Positions 1 to 11,191 of a stretch of DNA of 64,000 nucleotides are shown here, one piece after another. Position numbers and translations under genes: made by a program. The number at the start of each line of letters is the position of its first letter. The first letter of the stretch is position 1. The notes under the pieces are model-generated. The model saw only the letters and a program-made list of their open reading frames with translations, was not told the origin of the DNA and made no database searches. Location of the stretch: NCBI GenBank assembly GCA_947630185.1, contig CANRGT010000007.1, positions 1 to 64,000 on the forward strand. Direction: 5' to 3'. Source of the stretch: an uncultured Clostridia bacterium (lineage in GTDB: Bacteria; Bacillota; Clostridia; TANB77; CAG-508).

Positions 1-19
1 CAAAAAGGAGGAATTTTTC

Positions 20-118
20 TACTCATAGCTAGAAGCTTTTAGAACCCCCTGTAAAACAGGGGGTTTTCGTTTCACAAAAAGCAAAAAACTACTTTAAAGT
101 AGTTTTTTTATTGTGAGT
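20..118. terminator. Two consecutive intrinsic terminator-like hairpins
   Basis: aaccccctgtaaaacagggggtttt and aaaactactttaaagtagttttttta, both inverted repeats followed by T runs. Confidence 0.75.
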
Positions 119-349
119 TATTTTATTATATTTATTGTTGCTTTTAAACATATAACTTATAGTATAAATACATATTTTTACATTGCTTGAAAATGCTGGT
201 AAATCAACATTTTACTTAAAATATTACAGAAATATTACACAACTGTTAAGTTTATATTACAACTGAAAAAATATGTTGTTTTTGATAAAAAAATGTTGTA
301 CAATAAACTAAAAAGTGATATTTAATCAAATTATAAGGAGGAACAAGCA

Positions 350-1495
350 ATGGCAAGAAATCCAATGCAAAGAAAGGCACAAAATTCATTCCTTTTAGGA
401 ATGCTTTTGACTGTATTAATTACAGGAATAGTTATAGCTTTTTTATTCGTTCAATTAAATAAAGTAAATAATCAATTAAAGGAATTTAAAGCTAATAGAG
501 TATCAATATGTGTACTAAAAAATGAGGTACAATCAGGACATGTAATTACTGATAACTTAGTAAAAACAATAGAAGTAGATAAAACCACAATACCAACTAA
601 TGCAATAGGAACAGCTAGTTCACTTGCAACTTATTCATTAGAAACTGCAAATGGTTTGCAAGTTACAACAAATGAAAATGGTGAATTGGTAATTCCAGAT
701 ATTGATGAACAAACAGGTCAACAAAGAATTGATGCTGTAACTAATCAGCCAAAATTTAGAGTTATAAATACAAACGGAGAAGAGTATTTCTATCAAGATA
801 CTGGAGTAAAAATAGATTTTATAACATCACCAATAATTGCAAAAGTGGATATGAAGCCAAATACAATACTAACAGATAGTTTGATTGTAAAAAGTAGTGA
901 AAAAATTACAGATGATGTTAGAGCAATAGAATATAATATGTTTACTATTTCTCAACAAATAGAAAACGAACAATATGTGGATCTTCGTTTAAGATTACCA
1001 GATGGATCTGATTACATAGTAGCTACTCATAAAAAAATAACGATTCCTCAAATAGAAGGAGTAGATGCAGTATCTACAATGATATTAAATGTTAATGAAT
1101 TAGAAATATTACAAATAAATAGTGCAATAGTAGAAGCATATCAAATAGAAGGCTCAAAATTATATGTTACACAATATGTAGAGCCAGGAATGCAAGAGGC
1201 TGCCAAAGAAACTTATGTACCAAGCAATACAATTAGAGCTTTAATTGAGAGAGATCCAAACTGTGTAGAGGTAGCAAAAAATGCACTATATGATAGACTA
1301 TATGCAAAAAATTCTGATGGCAGTTATTCTGGAGATTTCTTAGAAAGTGCTTCACAACAAAGACAACCAATTAACAATGCATTAAATGGATTAGACCAAG
1401 AAGAGGCACAAGACCAAATTATAGATAAAGTACAAGAAGAAATTACAAAAACTCAAGAAGAAAGACAAAAATATTTAGAATCATTAGGCATTTAA
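350..1495 (+). CDS. SAF-domain/CpaB-like Tad pilus assembly protein
   Basis: ORF with N-terminal TM and SAF-like segment (VCVLKNEVQSGHVITDNLV); position upstream of CpaE/TadA-like genes. Confidence 0.6.
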   Translation: MARNPMQRKAQNSFLLGMLLTVLITGIVIAFLFVQLNKVNNQLKEFKANRVSICVLKNEVQSGHVITDNLVKTIEVDKTTIPTNAIGTASSLATYSLETANGLQVTTNENGELVIPDIDEQTGQQRIDAVTNQPKFRVINTNGEEYFYQDTGVKIDFITSPIIAKVDMKPNTILTDSLIVKSSEKITDDVRAIEYNMFTISQQIENEQYVDLRLRLPDGSDYIVATHKKITIPQIEGVDAVSTMILNVNELEILQINSAIVEAYQIEGSKLYVTQYVEPGMQEAAKETYVPSNTIRALIERDPNCVEVAKNALYDRLYAKNSDGSYSGDFLESASQQRQPINNALNGLDQEEAQDQIIDKVQEEITKTQEERQKYLESLGI

Positions 1496-1515
1496 AATAA
1501 ATTTAGGAGGTAAAT

Positions 1516-2220
1516 ATGAAGACTGTAGGCTTTATAGGAGCATATGATAAAACAGATTTAATTATATATATTGCTAAGCTTCTAACTGTAGCAAGTTACA
1601 AGGTATTAATAATTGATGCCTCTACTTTGCAAAAAACAAAATATATTGTACCAAATATATCTCCTGCAAAATCTTATGTTACAAATTATGAAGGAATAGA
1701 TATTGCAGTAGGATTCTATGATTACGATTCAATTAAAGAATATTTGGGAATACCTGAAAGTGCTATATTACAATATGACTACATCTTTATAGATATTGAT
1801 TCTCCTGAAGATTTCGATGGATTTGATATAAAATCAGCAGATAAAAACTTCTTTGTAACTGGTTTTGATGTATATTCAATAAAAAGAGGAATGGAAATTT
1901 TAGCAGGACTTACAGAGCCAATACAACTTACAAAAGTATTTTTCTCTAGAAATGCTTATAAAGAAGAAGAAGATTATTTTAACTTCATATCTTTAGGCTA
2001 TAAAGTAATATGGAATGAAGAAATTGTTTATTTTCCTTTTGAACAAGGTGATCAAACAATTATCATGGAAAATCAAAGAGTTTCTAAAATAAAATTTAAG
2101 AGATTAACAAAGTTTTACAAAGAAAGTTTATTATATATTTCACAAAAAATAGTAGATGATCAAAAGCAAGATGCTAACTTGAAAAAGGCATTCAAATTGT
2201 TAGAAAGGGAGTTGAAGTAA
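1516..2220 (+). CDS. CpaE/TadZ-like protein (degenerate P-loop)
   Basis: Rossmann-like ORF with IGAYDKTDLIIYIAKLL and IFIDIDSPEDFDG; Tad locus context. Confidence 0.45.
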   Translation: MKTVGFIGAYDKTDLIIYIAKLLTVASYKVLIIDASTLQKTKYIVPNISPAKSYVTNYEGIDIAVGFYDYDSIKEYLGIPESAILQYDYIFIDIDSPEDFDGFDIKSADKNFFVTGFDVYSIKRGMEILAGLTEPIQLTKVFFSRNAYKEEEDYFNFISLGYKVIWNEEIVYFPFEQGDQTIIMENQRVSKIKFKRLTKFYKESLLYISQKIVDDQKQDANLKKAFKLLERELK

Positions 2221-3060
2221 ATGGCAGTTATTAGCTTCTATAGTAGTCAGAAAAAAGAAACTGGACAAACCTTGTCATTATCAGCGCTTACTACTCAAAT
2301 GTCAATAGAACATAATTATAGAATACTAATTATTTCCACTCAATTCAATGACCTTACTCTTGAAAATTGCTTTTGGGAATATGACAAGATAAGAGCATCA
2401 GGACTAGTAACTAATGGCACTGGAATGGGACTAGATTCTGGCATTGAAGGCTTAATTAAGATTTTGAGTAGTAATAAAAGTAGCACAGAGATAGTAGGAA
2501 ATTATGCTAAAACAATACTAAAAGAAAGATTAGATATTCTAATGTCACCAACTGCAAAAACTTATGATGAATATAAAGCAGTTGCTCAATATTATTCAGA
2601 TATTATTACATTAGCAAATAGATATTATGATTTCGTTTTTGTTGATATAGCTAAAAGCTTACCAAAAGATGTGGTTGAAGCAATATTAAGAATATCTGAT
2701 ATTGTAGTAATGAATTTAGTACAAAAAATGAAAACCTTAAATGACTTTATGGAATTACAGTCACAAAATGAATTTTATAAAAGAAAGAATATATTCTTAC
2801 TTGTTGGAAGGTATGAAAGAAATTCAAAATATAATATAAAAAATATCACAAGATATTTAAAAGAAAAAAAAGAAGTATCTGTAATACCTTATAACATGTT
2901 ATTTTTGGAATCATGTTCAGAAGGAACAATAATTGACTATATATTAAAAATTAGAAATATACAAGATGAATTTGATTATAATAAATATTTTTATGAACAA
3001 GTAAAAAATACAAGTGAAAAGATTGTTGAAAGATTACAAGAAATACAAATGAAACTTTAA
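2221..3060 (+). CDS. CpaE/MinD-like ATPase, Tad locus
   Basis: N-term SFYSSQKKETGQTLSLSAL deviant Walker A-like; FVFVDIAKSLPKDV. Confidence 0.5.
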   Translation: MAVISFYSSQKKETGQTLSLSALTTQMSIEHNYRILIISTQFNDLTLENCFWEYDKIRASGLVTNGTGMGLDSGIEGLIKILSSNKSSTEIVGNYAKTILKERLDILMSPTAKTYDEYKAVAQYYSDIITLANRYYDFVFVDIAKSLPKDVVEAILRISDIVVMNLVQKMKTLNDFMELQSQNEFYKRKNIFLLVGRYERNSKYNIKNITRYLKEKKEVSVIPYNMLFLESCSEGTIIDYILKIRNIQDEFDYNKYFYEQVKNTSEKIVERLQEIQMKL

Positions 3061-3104
3061 AGTTTGCAAATGAGAATTTACTTTGAAAGGAAGGAAAAAG
3101 AAAA

Positions 3105-5100
3105 ATGCTTAATACACTTTTAATTGTAATAGTAGTTTTAATAGCTGTTTTTCTAATCTTAAGATTTATTAAGAAAAGACAAAGCAATGATGAACAAGAA
3201 AATCAAGAGCAAGTAGATGATAAAACTTATACAATAGAAAAAATGACTGCATTTATTAAGAAAAGATTAGACGAAATTACAAAAATAAACCTTTACGATA
3301 TTGGGCTTTCAGAGGAAGAATTAAAAAGAAGAAAACGTAAAAAATATGAACTTAAAAAAGCATTAAAAGGTTGTACATATGGAGATGTTAACGATAAGAA
3401 GTATGTAAAAGAATTAATTTATGACTTATTATATCGTGAATATGGCGTAGATGAAACAAATATATCAAAAGCAATTCCTTTTGACATTCCTTCACTTTTA
3501 ACTGCACAAGATAAGTTTGACATTATTATATATATGTATAAAAACGAATTTGGATATGAAGCTTTACCAGAAATTATTAAAAAGTATAAATTAGATGAAC
3601 TTAAATATGTAGCAGGAGAAGCAAAACCTTCTTATGTAATTACAGAAGAAGAAATAAACGATATTTTTGAAAAAGAAAATTTTGTATTAACCTTTACAGA
3701 TAAATTAAATGTAGTAGTACAAAGAATTTATCAACACTACAAAGGATATAGCAGTATAGATGAAATAAGAGATATGAACATAGATGGTATTTCTGGTGGT
3801 GTATCAGGACTTCCAGAATCATTCTTAAGCCAAGTAGCGCAAACAGATGGTGATTACTTAGACCAAATTGTAGAACATAAAGTACCACGTGCTTGTGATA
3901 GTATTTGGATAATGTTCCATGGTAAATCAATTCGTTTAGCATTCTTATCATTTGGAACAGAAGCAGAACTTAAAAGAGTATGTCAAAATATTTATAAATA
4001 TAATAACCCAGGACAGTTATCAGACACAAATGGTTACAAAATCAATGAAATGAAAGATGGTTCTCGTGTCGTTGTTGTAAGACCAAGTATGTCAGAAACA
4101 TGGGCATTCTTCGTAAGAAAGTTCGACGTAAAACGTGCAACACTAGAACAAATTATTCGTTTTCCTGGTAAAGATGAAGCAATTGACCTTTTAAAATATT
4201 TAGTAAAAGGTGCAAGAATTATATCACTAACTGGTGAACAGGGATGCCGGAAAAACAACAATGCTTATGGCTATGATTGAAAATATATACGAAACTATGA
4301 ACCTTCGTATTACAGAAACTGCATTCGAGCTTCACTTAAGAAAGATTTATCCAACAAGAAACATCTTATCAATGAGAGAAACAGAAACAGTTTCTGGACA
4401 GGACTGCTTGGACGTTCAGAAAAAAACTGATGGTTCTGTTAATATCATCGGTGAGGTTGCAACAGACCCCGTAGCATCTTGGATGATTCAATCAGCACAG
4501 GTTGCATCTAAATTTACATTATTTACTCACCACGCTAAAACATTCCCTGACTTAGTAACAGCTCTTCGTAACTCAATGTTAAGAGCTGGAGTATTCAAAG
4601 ATGAAAGAACAGCAGAAGAACAGGTTGTTTCTGTACTTAACTTTGACATTCACTTAGTAAAAGACTTTAGAGGAAGAAGATACATAGAAAGAGTAACAGA
4701 ATGTATACCAGTTGAAGAAAAAAATGAATATACATTTGACCATAGAAAAGAAAAAACAATGGAAGGAAAAATGGATAAATTCATTGATAATGCAACAATA
4801 TATTTCACAAAAACTACAAATAGAGAGTTATATAAATACAGAAACATATTAGAGTATCAAGATGGAAATTATGTATTAACAAATCCAATTTCAGATAAGA
4901 ACATTAGAGAAATGAGAAATAATATGGATGACAGCGATATAGATGGATTTAATGATTTCCTAGAAAGAAACTGGGGCATTAAAGCACCTAAAGAAATATA
5001 TTATGGAGAAGATGGCGACGCGCAAACCACAAGCACAGGTTTACAAACAGAAGGCCCTAAAAAAAGAGGTAGAAAACCAAAGAATGCTACACAAGTTTAA
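3105..5100 (+). CDS. TadA/CpaF-like secretion ATPase; frame 0 ends at 4280, full protein requires a +1 shift at CGG (4248-4250)
   Basis: 3105-4247 joined to 4249-5100 gives ...LTGEQGC-GKTTMLMAMIENIYETMNLRI..., an intact P-loop, about 664 aa. Confidence 0.85.
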
Positions 5101-5123
5101 AAAAAAGAGGTGAATTTTAAGAT

Positions 5124-7217
5124 ATGACAAGCGATATGCTATTATACTTGATGGGTGGAGTTGGAGTACTTTTAGCTATAATTGTAATTGCTTATTTAGT
5201 ATTGAAAAAGAAAAGTGATACAGATGAAGCAAAGCAAATTAGAAGATTAAGAGAAGGTACAAAAGAAAAATCTTTTTCAACAGAAGTAATGTATCAAAAG
5301 CTATATGTTATATATCTTAAAATTCCTTTCTTAAAAAGATACATATTAAAACTAAGAAGAAGATTATCTATTATCCATATGGATGATGAGTACCTAACAA
5401 GAAAGCAAGCATCAAAAATTTTAACTCGTACATTATGCATTGTATTTCCTTTAGCAATTATTATTATTGTTATAACACATGAAAATACTTTATTGATGGG
5501 AATGTTACTTATATTCGAACTATTTATGGTAGATACATTTATAGATGGAATGGTAGATAAACTAGACAATAAATTATTAAGAGAACAAATAGATTTCTTT
5601 GCTGAAATAAGACATGCTTATCATGAATTTAACATGGTAGAGGAAGCTATATATCAAGTAGCACAAGATGATGATAAGCCAGAAGTATCAAGACAAGCAG
5701 AGAAAATTTATGAAGTTTTAATTTCTGATGATCCAGAATCAGAACTTGAAAAATATTATGATATAGCACCAAATAGCTATTTAAAAGAATTTGCTGGAAT
5801 TTCATATTTAACAAAAGAATTTGGTGATCGTAAAATAAATGGTTCATCATTATATTTGAAAAATTTAAATAACATTACACAAGAAATGCAACTTGAAATT
5901 TTAAAAAGAGACAAGCTAGATTATACTTTCCAAAGTTTATCAGTTATTTCAATATTACCAATGCTTGCAATAGAACCAATCAAAAATTGGGCAGTATCAC
6001 AATTCTCTTTTACAGCAGGCTTTTATAATGGTAGAAATGGTATGCTTGTACAAATACTACTTTTAGTAGTTACATTTATTTGCTATGTACTTACAAGAAA
6101 ATTAAAAGATAATGGTTCAACAGCAATGAACACAAAAAATACTGATAATCCATGGCAAGAAAAATTATATAGAATTAAATTTATAAAAAAGATAGTAGAT
6201 TTATTTATTCCAAAGGATGGAACAAAAGAGTATATGCGTCTACAAAAAACAATGAAAGACGCAGCTACAAAAGACAAAATGGAATGGATATATATAAACA
6301 GACTTACTTTATGTATTGTAACGTTTATAGCATCAATTTTTCTTATAATGCAATTACATCAAATTACTATATATAATGTTTATCACGACCCAACTACCGA
6401 TTATAACATAATTGGTCAGATGACTGAAAAGGCAGAAAAAGATGCTATGAAAACGACAGAATCAGACAATCAATATATTGATCACTTTAAAGGAAATATA
6501 CATGTAACTCAAGAAGAAATACAAAAAGAAATGAGAAGAGGAAGAATAAACAAAGACTACATAGATAGTAAAGATGCAGATGTTGCAGATGCTGCAGAAA
6601 GAGTATTAGGTAAGTTACAAATTATAAACACAGAACAAATGCAATGGTTTGAAGTTTTAATAGGAATGGTACTTGCAATTGTTGCATATCAAGGACCAAT
6701 ATGGCTATTAAAATTCCAAGCAAAAATGAGACAGCTAGAGATGGAAGATGAAGTAATGCAATTCAATACAATTATTCTAATGCTAATGAAAATAGAGAGA
6801 GTAAGTGTAGAAATTATACTAGAATGGTTAGAGCGTTATGCAAATATTTTCAAAGAACCAATTACAAGATGTGTAAACAACTATGAAAGTGGTGCTTGGG
6901 AGGCACTAGAACAATTAAAAGAAGAGGTAACTTTCCAACAATTTATTAGAATAGTTGAAAGTCTTCAAGCAGCAGTAGAAAAAATTCCTATTGCAGATGC
7001 TTTTGACGAATTAGATACAGAAAGAGATTACTACCAAGCAAAACGTAAAGAATCAAATGAAAGACTAATTGAAAGAAAAGGTAGAATTGGTAGAGTAATA
7101 GGATTTGCACCAATGGTAATATTATTTGTTGGTTACTTAATAGTACCACTTGTATTTATCGGATTAACAAGTATGACAAAATCATTCGATTATATGCAAG
7201 CATCTCAAAATCATTAA
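5124..7217 (+). CDS. TadB/TadC-like pilus assembly membrane protein (apparently fused, 697 aa)
   Basis: Multiple TM segments with T2SSF-like cytoplasmic helices; directly downstream of the TadA-like gene. Confidence 0.6.
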   Translation: MTSDMLLYLMGGVGVLLAIIVIAYLVLKKKSDTDEAKQIRRLREGTKEKSFSTEVMYQKLYVIYLKIPFLKRYILKLRRRLSIIHMDDEYLTRKQASKILTRTLCIVFPLAIIIIVITHENTLLMGMLLIFELFMVDTFIDGMVDKLDNKLLREQIDFFAEIRHAYHEFNMVEEAIYQVAQDDDKPEVSRQAEKIYEVLISDDPESELEKYYDIAPNSYLKEFAGISYLTKEFGDRKINGSSLYLKNLNNITQEMQLEILKRDKLDYTFQSLSVISILPMLAIEPIKNWAVSQFSFTAGFYNGRNGMLVQILLLVVTFICYVLTRKLKDNGSTAMNTKNTDNPWQEKLYRIKFIKKIVDLFIPKDGTKEYMRLQKTMKDAATKDKMEWIYINRLTLCIVTFIASIFLIMQLHQITIYNVYHDPTTDYNIIGQMTEKAEKDAMKTTESDNQYIDHFKGNIHVTQEEIQKEMRRGRINKDYIDSKDADVADAAERVLGKLQIINTEQMQWFEVLIGMVLAIVAYQGPIWLLKFQAKMRQLEMEDEVMQFNTIILMLMKIERVSVEIILEWLERYANIFKEPITRCVNNYESGAWEALEQLKEEVTFQQFIRIVESLQAAVEKIPIADAFDELDTERDYYQAKRKESNERLIERKGRIGRVIGFAPMVILFVGYLIVPLVFIGLTSMTKSFDYMQASQNH

Positions 7218-7237
7218 AATAAAGAAAGGGAAAAATT

Positions 7238-7933
7238 ATGGAAAATGCATCAAAAGCACTTCTTATGGCAGGCTCTGTACTTTTAGCAATGTTAATAATT
7301 ACTGCACTAGTACTTATGTATAATTCTATAATAGGCTTAAGACAAGAAGAGGCTTCTTCAGATGAAATTCAAAAATTAGCTGATTATAATAGGCAAATAG
7401 AAACTTTTAATGAAGATGAAATATATGGACCAGAATTATTATCCCTTTCTAATTTAATAGAAGATTATAATGCAAGACAAGCAGGGCTTAAAGGTTATAC
7501 AGCAATTACGTTTGAAGTAGATATAAAAGATGAAAGTTATACAGCAACTAATGTCTATATAAAAAAGAATAATTATTCAGGTTCTGAGTTGAAAAAAGCA
7601 TTTGATGAGTTAGAAAAAGAAGTAAAGCAATTGAAATTAGATAAAGTGACTTTTAATGGAAAAAATCTTGGAAAAACTGCACAAGAAATTAGTGGGATGA
7701 GACGCGAGGCAAAAGAATCATTAATTGCAGAAAAGTTTGGATATGATTTACGCTATAATGATCAGCGTGATAGAGTGGATATTTTAGTTGATGAATTAAC
7801 CAACAATGAGAGTGTAATAAGATATGTAAATTTAAATGAAGAAATGGTAACTTTCAGAAATACTAAATTTAAAAGGGATTCATTTAAATATGATGCAAAT
7901 GGTAGAGTAATATCTGTAAAATTTTCAAAATGA
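7238..7933 (+). CDS. Pilin-like protein, MENASKAL family
   Basis: MENASKALLMAGSVLLAMLIITALVLMYNS followed by soluble domain. Confidence 0.6.
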   Translation: MENASKALLMAGSVLLAMLIITALVLMYNSIIGLRQEEASSDEIQKLADYNRQIETFNEDEIYGPELLSLSNLIEDYNARQAGLKGYTAITFEVDIKDESYTATNVYIKKNNYSGSELKKAFDELEKEVKQLKLDKVTFNGKNLGKTAQEISGMRREAKESLIAEKFGYDLRYNDQRDRVDILVDELTNNESVIRYVNLNEEMVTFRNTKFKRDSFKYDANGRVISVKFSK

Positions 7934-8037
7934 TGAAAAATTATATAGATATAGAAAATAAATAATAAGAATAATATATAGATAAAATATGTAAAAACAA
8001 ATAAAATTGATAAGTAAGAAAGGAGCTGAAGTTACAA

Positions 8038-8647
8038 ATGGAAAATGCATCAAAGGCACTTCTTATAGCAGCTGCTGTACTAATAGGTGTTATGCTTTTA
8101 AGTACGATGGTATACTTATTTATGAACTTTGGTAACTTTAGTTCTACAACATATAGTAAAATAGAACAAGCACAAATAGATCAGTTTAATATAAAATTTT
8201 TACAATATACAGGAAGTACACTACAAATAGACGATTGGGGTAATGAAAAAACAGTAGATGTTTTATGTACAACACATGATATTATTTCATTAGCAAATTT
8301 AGCAAGACAAAACAATATAAATCAAGGAAGTCAAGAAGATGATAGGGTAAATGAAGAATATAATGAAAGTATTGATTATATTCAAATTTCAGTACAGAGA
8401 AGTGATTACTTACGAAATCTTTCTTTTCGGAGTAGATGAATTAAAACATTTAGAGCAATGGCCAGAAAACAACAGCAAAAGCTTGGACTTTATAAAATCT
8501 GCCAATAGAAGCGAAATGGATGGGTCTATTGAAAAAAAATATATACAATATTATAAATGTGATAAGATAATAATAAGTAATATTACACAAAAAGTTTGTT
8601 ATATGCATTTTATAGAAGCAGATAAAAAATATTATGAAGATTTTTAG
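8038..8647 (+). CDS. Pilin-like protein, MENASKAL family; frame 0 stops at 8439, extended protein requires +1 shift at CGG (8428-8430)
   Basis: 8038-8427 joined to 8429-8647 gives ...SDYLRNLSF-GVDELKHLEQWPENNSKSLDF..., about 202 aa, similar in length to the 231-aa paralog. Confidence 0.65.
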
Positions 8648-8735
8648 AATATAATTTACTAAATTTATCTTATCTAAATTGCGACAAAAAATTGCATATT
8701 AAATCAAATAGTGATATAATAAAGGAAATACTAAA

Positions 8736-9176
8736 ATGAAAAAAAGTTTGATAATTATTTTAATTATTTTTGCAATAATACTTGCAATTATTGGATATTA
8801 TGTGTACAATACTAGACGTATGGCAAGTTTATCAAAGCAAATAAATGAAACTTATGAAGCATATGGAAGTGCAGAAATTGAGGCAACTTCTCTAATTAGC
8901 ATAATAAATAAAGCTATAGATGACAATGAGAAAAATGGAGTAGAAAAAGTAGAAAATGGTATTTTATATGAAGATAATGGAAAAAATTCCATAATAATAA
9001 CAGTTAAATTTTTACAAAGCAATAATATATATCGTATGGAAGATATAGCAAGAGGAACATCAGAAAGTTTTATAAATGCATATTTAGGTGCAAACTTTAA
9101 ATGCACAAGTATAGAATACCATGAACAAACAAATCAAATAAAAAGTATGCAATTTGAAGAAGTGGCACAAATGTAA
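8736..9176 (+). CDS. Small single-TM protein in pilin locus
   Basis: N-term TM MKKSLIIILIIFAIILAIIGYYVY. Confidence 0.5.
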   Translation: MKKSLIIILIIFAIILAIIGYYVYNTRRMASLSKQINETYEAYGSAEIEATSLISIINKAIDDNEKNGVEKVENGILYEDNGKNSIIITVKFLQSNNIYRMEDIARGTSESFINAYLGANFKCTSIEYHEQTNQIKSMQFEEVAQM

Positions 9177-9254
9177 AAAAGATTTTAATATTAGAGCAAT
9201 CTCTAATTAAAAATATAAAAAAATTATTGTAATAAACAAAGGAGGAATTTTATT

Positions 9255-9707
9255 ATGGAGAATGCGTCAAAAGCATTAATTATAGCAGGAGCTATTTTAT
9301 TATCAATTTTAATTATAGGTTTAGGTATGTTTATTTTTACACAGGCATCTGATGTACTACAAGGTACAAACATGGATGGTACAAGGGTACAAGCATATAA
9401 TGCAGACTTTGCATCTTATGAAGGTGCTCAAACTGGTATTGCTGTAAAAAGTTTAATAAATACAGTTTTATCACACAATCGTGCAAATGAAAGTGACCCA
9501 TCTTTACAAATTGGTGTTACACTAGATAGTAATGAAAACAATCAATCAAAAACAAAAGATTCAGATAGTTTAGCTACTGCAATTGATTCAACTGCAGTAA
9601 CAAATATAAGAAATGCAGTTCTTTCATCACAAAGATATACTGTAGACTTTGAATACGGAAGATCAGGAGAAATTATATGCGTGAAGATAACTACACAAAC
9701 CACCTAA
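9255..9707 (+). CDS. Pilin-like protein, MENASKAL family
   Basis: MENASKALIIAGAILLSILIIGLGMFIFTQ; SD aaaggagg upstream. Confidence 0.6.
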   Translation: MENASKALIIAGAILLSILIIGLGMFIFTQASDVLQGTNMDGTRVQAYNADFASYEGAQTGIAVKSLINTVLSHNRANESDPSLQIGVTLDSNENNQSKTKDSDSLATAIDSTAVTNIRNAVLSSQRYTVDFEYGRSGEIICVKITTQTT

Positions 9708-9735
9708 TTTAAAAGAGTTTTAGGAGAGTGAACAT

Positions 9736-10473
9736 ATGGAAAATGCATTAGATGCTTTATGGATTGCCTTTGCAGTTTTAATATTTGTAATGGCGCTAAC
9801 AATTTCTATATTTATGTTTTCTCAAGTTAATGATGTATCTAGAATAGTAATTAGTTCTACAGATACTACGAATTATTATCAGTATAGTTTAGCTGATCAA
9901 AATTCAAGATTTAGAGAGGTAGGGCTTGAAACTATAATCCCTACCTTATATAAATATTACAAAGAACAGTTTAGTATTGTATTTTTAGATGGAACAGGAA
10001 CAGAGGTAAAGCCACTTTACCTATATAGAAGCAATATTCCAAATAATATATGGGGACAAGGTACTGCTGAAGGAGAAGAAAATAAATATATTGAAAGGTA
10101 TACCATAGATAGTGATAATTATTCACTAGAAGATGGAGAAGTTTTCTTTTTTGATTTAAATTCAGAATCTGAAATAAGACATGAACCATTTACAACACCA
10201 GAAGCAAATAAAGAATTCATAGCTTGTTTTTTAAGTGGAAAACGATATGTGTATGACAATGGTCAGTCAGGACATAATTCTTATTATGATTTTGAAGGTT
10301 CAGGAGATGGCTTAAAAATTACAAATGGTGGTTTTATAAAATATGCACAAAAGCAATTTGAAAATGGTAATATTTTTAAAGAAATGCTAGGTGAATACAA
10401 TTATAAAACTAGAGATGGAAGAGTTACTCAAAAGAAAAGAGTTATTGTATACAAGTTAGAGAAAAAAGATTAA
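9736..10473 (+). CDS. Pilin-like protein, MENALDAL variant
   Basis: MENALDALWIAFAVLIFVMALTISIFMFSQ. Confidence 0.55.
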   Translation: MENALDALWIAFAVLIFVMALTISIFMFSQVNDVSRIVISSTDTTNYYQYSLADQNSRFREVGLETIIPTLYKYYKEQFSIVFLDGTGTEVKPLYLYRSNIPNNIWGQGTAEGEENKYIERYTIDSDNYSLEDGEVFFFDLNSESEIRHEPFTTPEANKEFIACFLSGKRYVYDNGQSGHNSYYDFEGSGDGLKITNGGFIKYAQKQFENGNIFKEMLGEYNYKTRDGRVTQKKRVIVYKLEKKD

Positions 10474-10523
10474 AGCTTATAATTATAAAAAATAATAACT
10501 TATAAAACGAAAGGAGTATTATT

Positions 10524-11048
10524 ATGGGAGATTCACTAATTACAATTGTTGCAATATTTTTAGCAGCAATCCTAATGTTTGTTTTTCCTCTTATGTCTTT
10601 GGCAGAAAGAACAGATGATATTGCAGAATTGTCTGTAACAACTGCAACAGATGAGTTTGTAGATAACATAAGAACAACAGGAAAACTTACATGGGCAGAA
10701 TTTGATCAATATTTACAAACAATTAATGCTACTGGAAATTCTTTTGATGTAGATATCACAATATATCAACTAGATGAAAACCCAGGTGTAAAGGTAACAC
10801 AAGCTGAACCAACTAAGATTGGTGAAAATTTGTATTATGCTAAATATACAACTCAAGTGGAAGAAGAACTAAATAAATATGGAAGAATGAGACTAAGAGA
10901 AGGAGATTTAGTTTCAGTTTCTGTTAAAAATACAAACCAAACTATAGCACAATTATTAAGAAACTTTTTCTATCAATTAACAGGTAGCCAAACATATCAA
11001 ATCATGGCAGAAAAATCTGCTATAGTTGCAGTAAATGGAAGCAATTAA
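10524..11048 (+). CDS. Pilin-like/membrane-anchored protein of Tad locus
   Basis: MGDSLITIVAIFLAAILMFVFPLMSLAERTDDIAE; SD aaaggag. Confidence 0.5.
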   Translation: MGDSLITIVAIFLAAILMFVFPLMSLAERTDDIAELSVTTATDEFVDNIRTTGKLTWAEFDQYLQTINATGNSFDVDITIYQLDENPGVKVTQAEPTKIGENLYYAKYTTQVEEELNKYGRMRLREGDLVSVSVKNTNQTIAQLLRNFFYQLTGSQTYQIMAEKSAIVAVNGSN

Positions 11049-11191
11049 AATATTTTATAAGAATTTAACAATACATATAGTAAAAATAAGGGCTGTCCTA
11101 AATTGTACTTTTTATAAATGAAAAATTTATAAAAGATTTTTTAGAATGGCTTTTTTTTATAATAAATTATTACAAAAGAAAGGATGGACTT

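Noticed and set aside
4234-5100. ORF 4234-5100 as a separate gene starting with MNRDAGKTT
   Set aside because: The GTG start falls inside the P-loop coding sequence; it is the +1-frame continuation of the TadA-like gene, not an independent gene.
11080-11160. gggctgtcctaaa ... tttagaatggctttttttt as an IS-end remnant
   Set aside because: Looks like a weak terminator hairpin; no transposase or paired end is visible.
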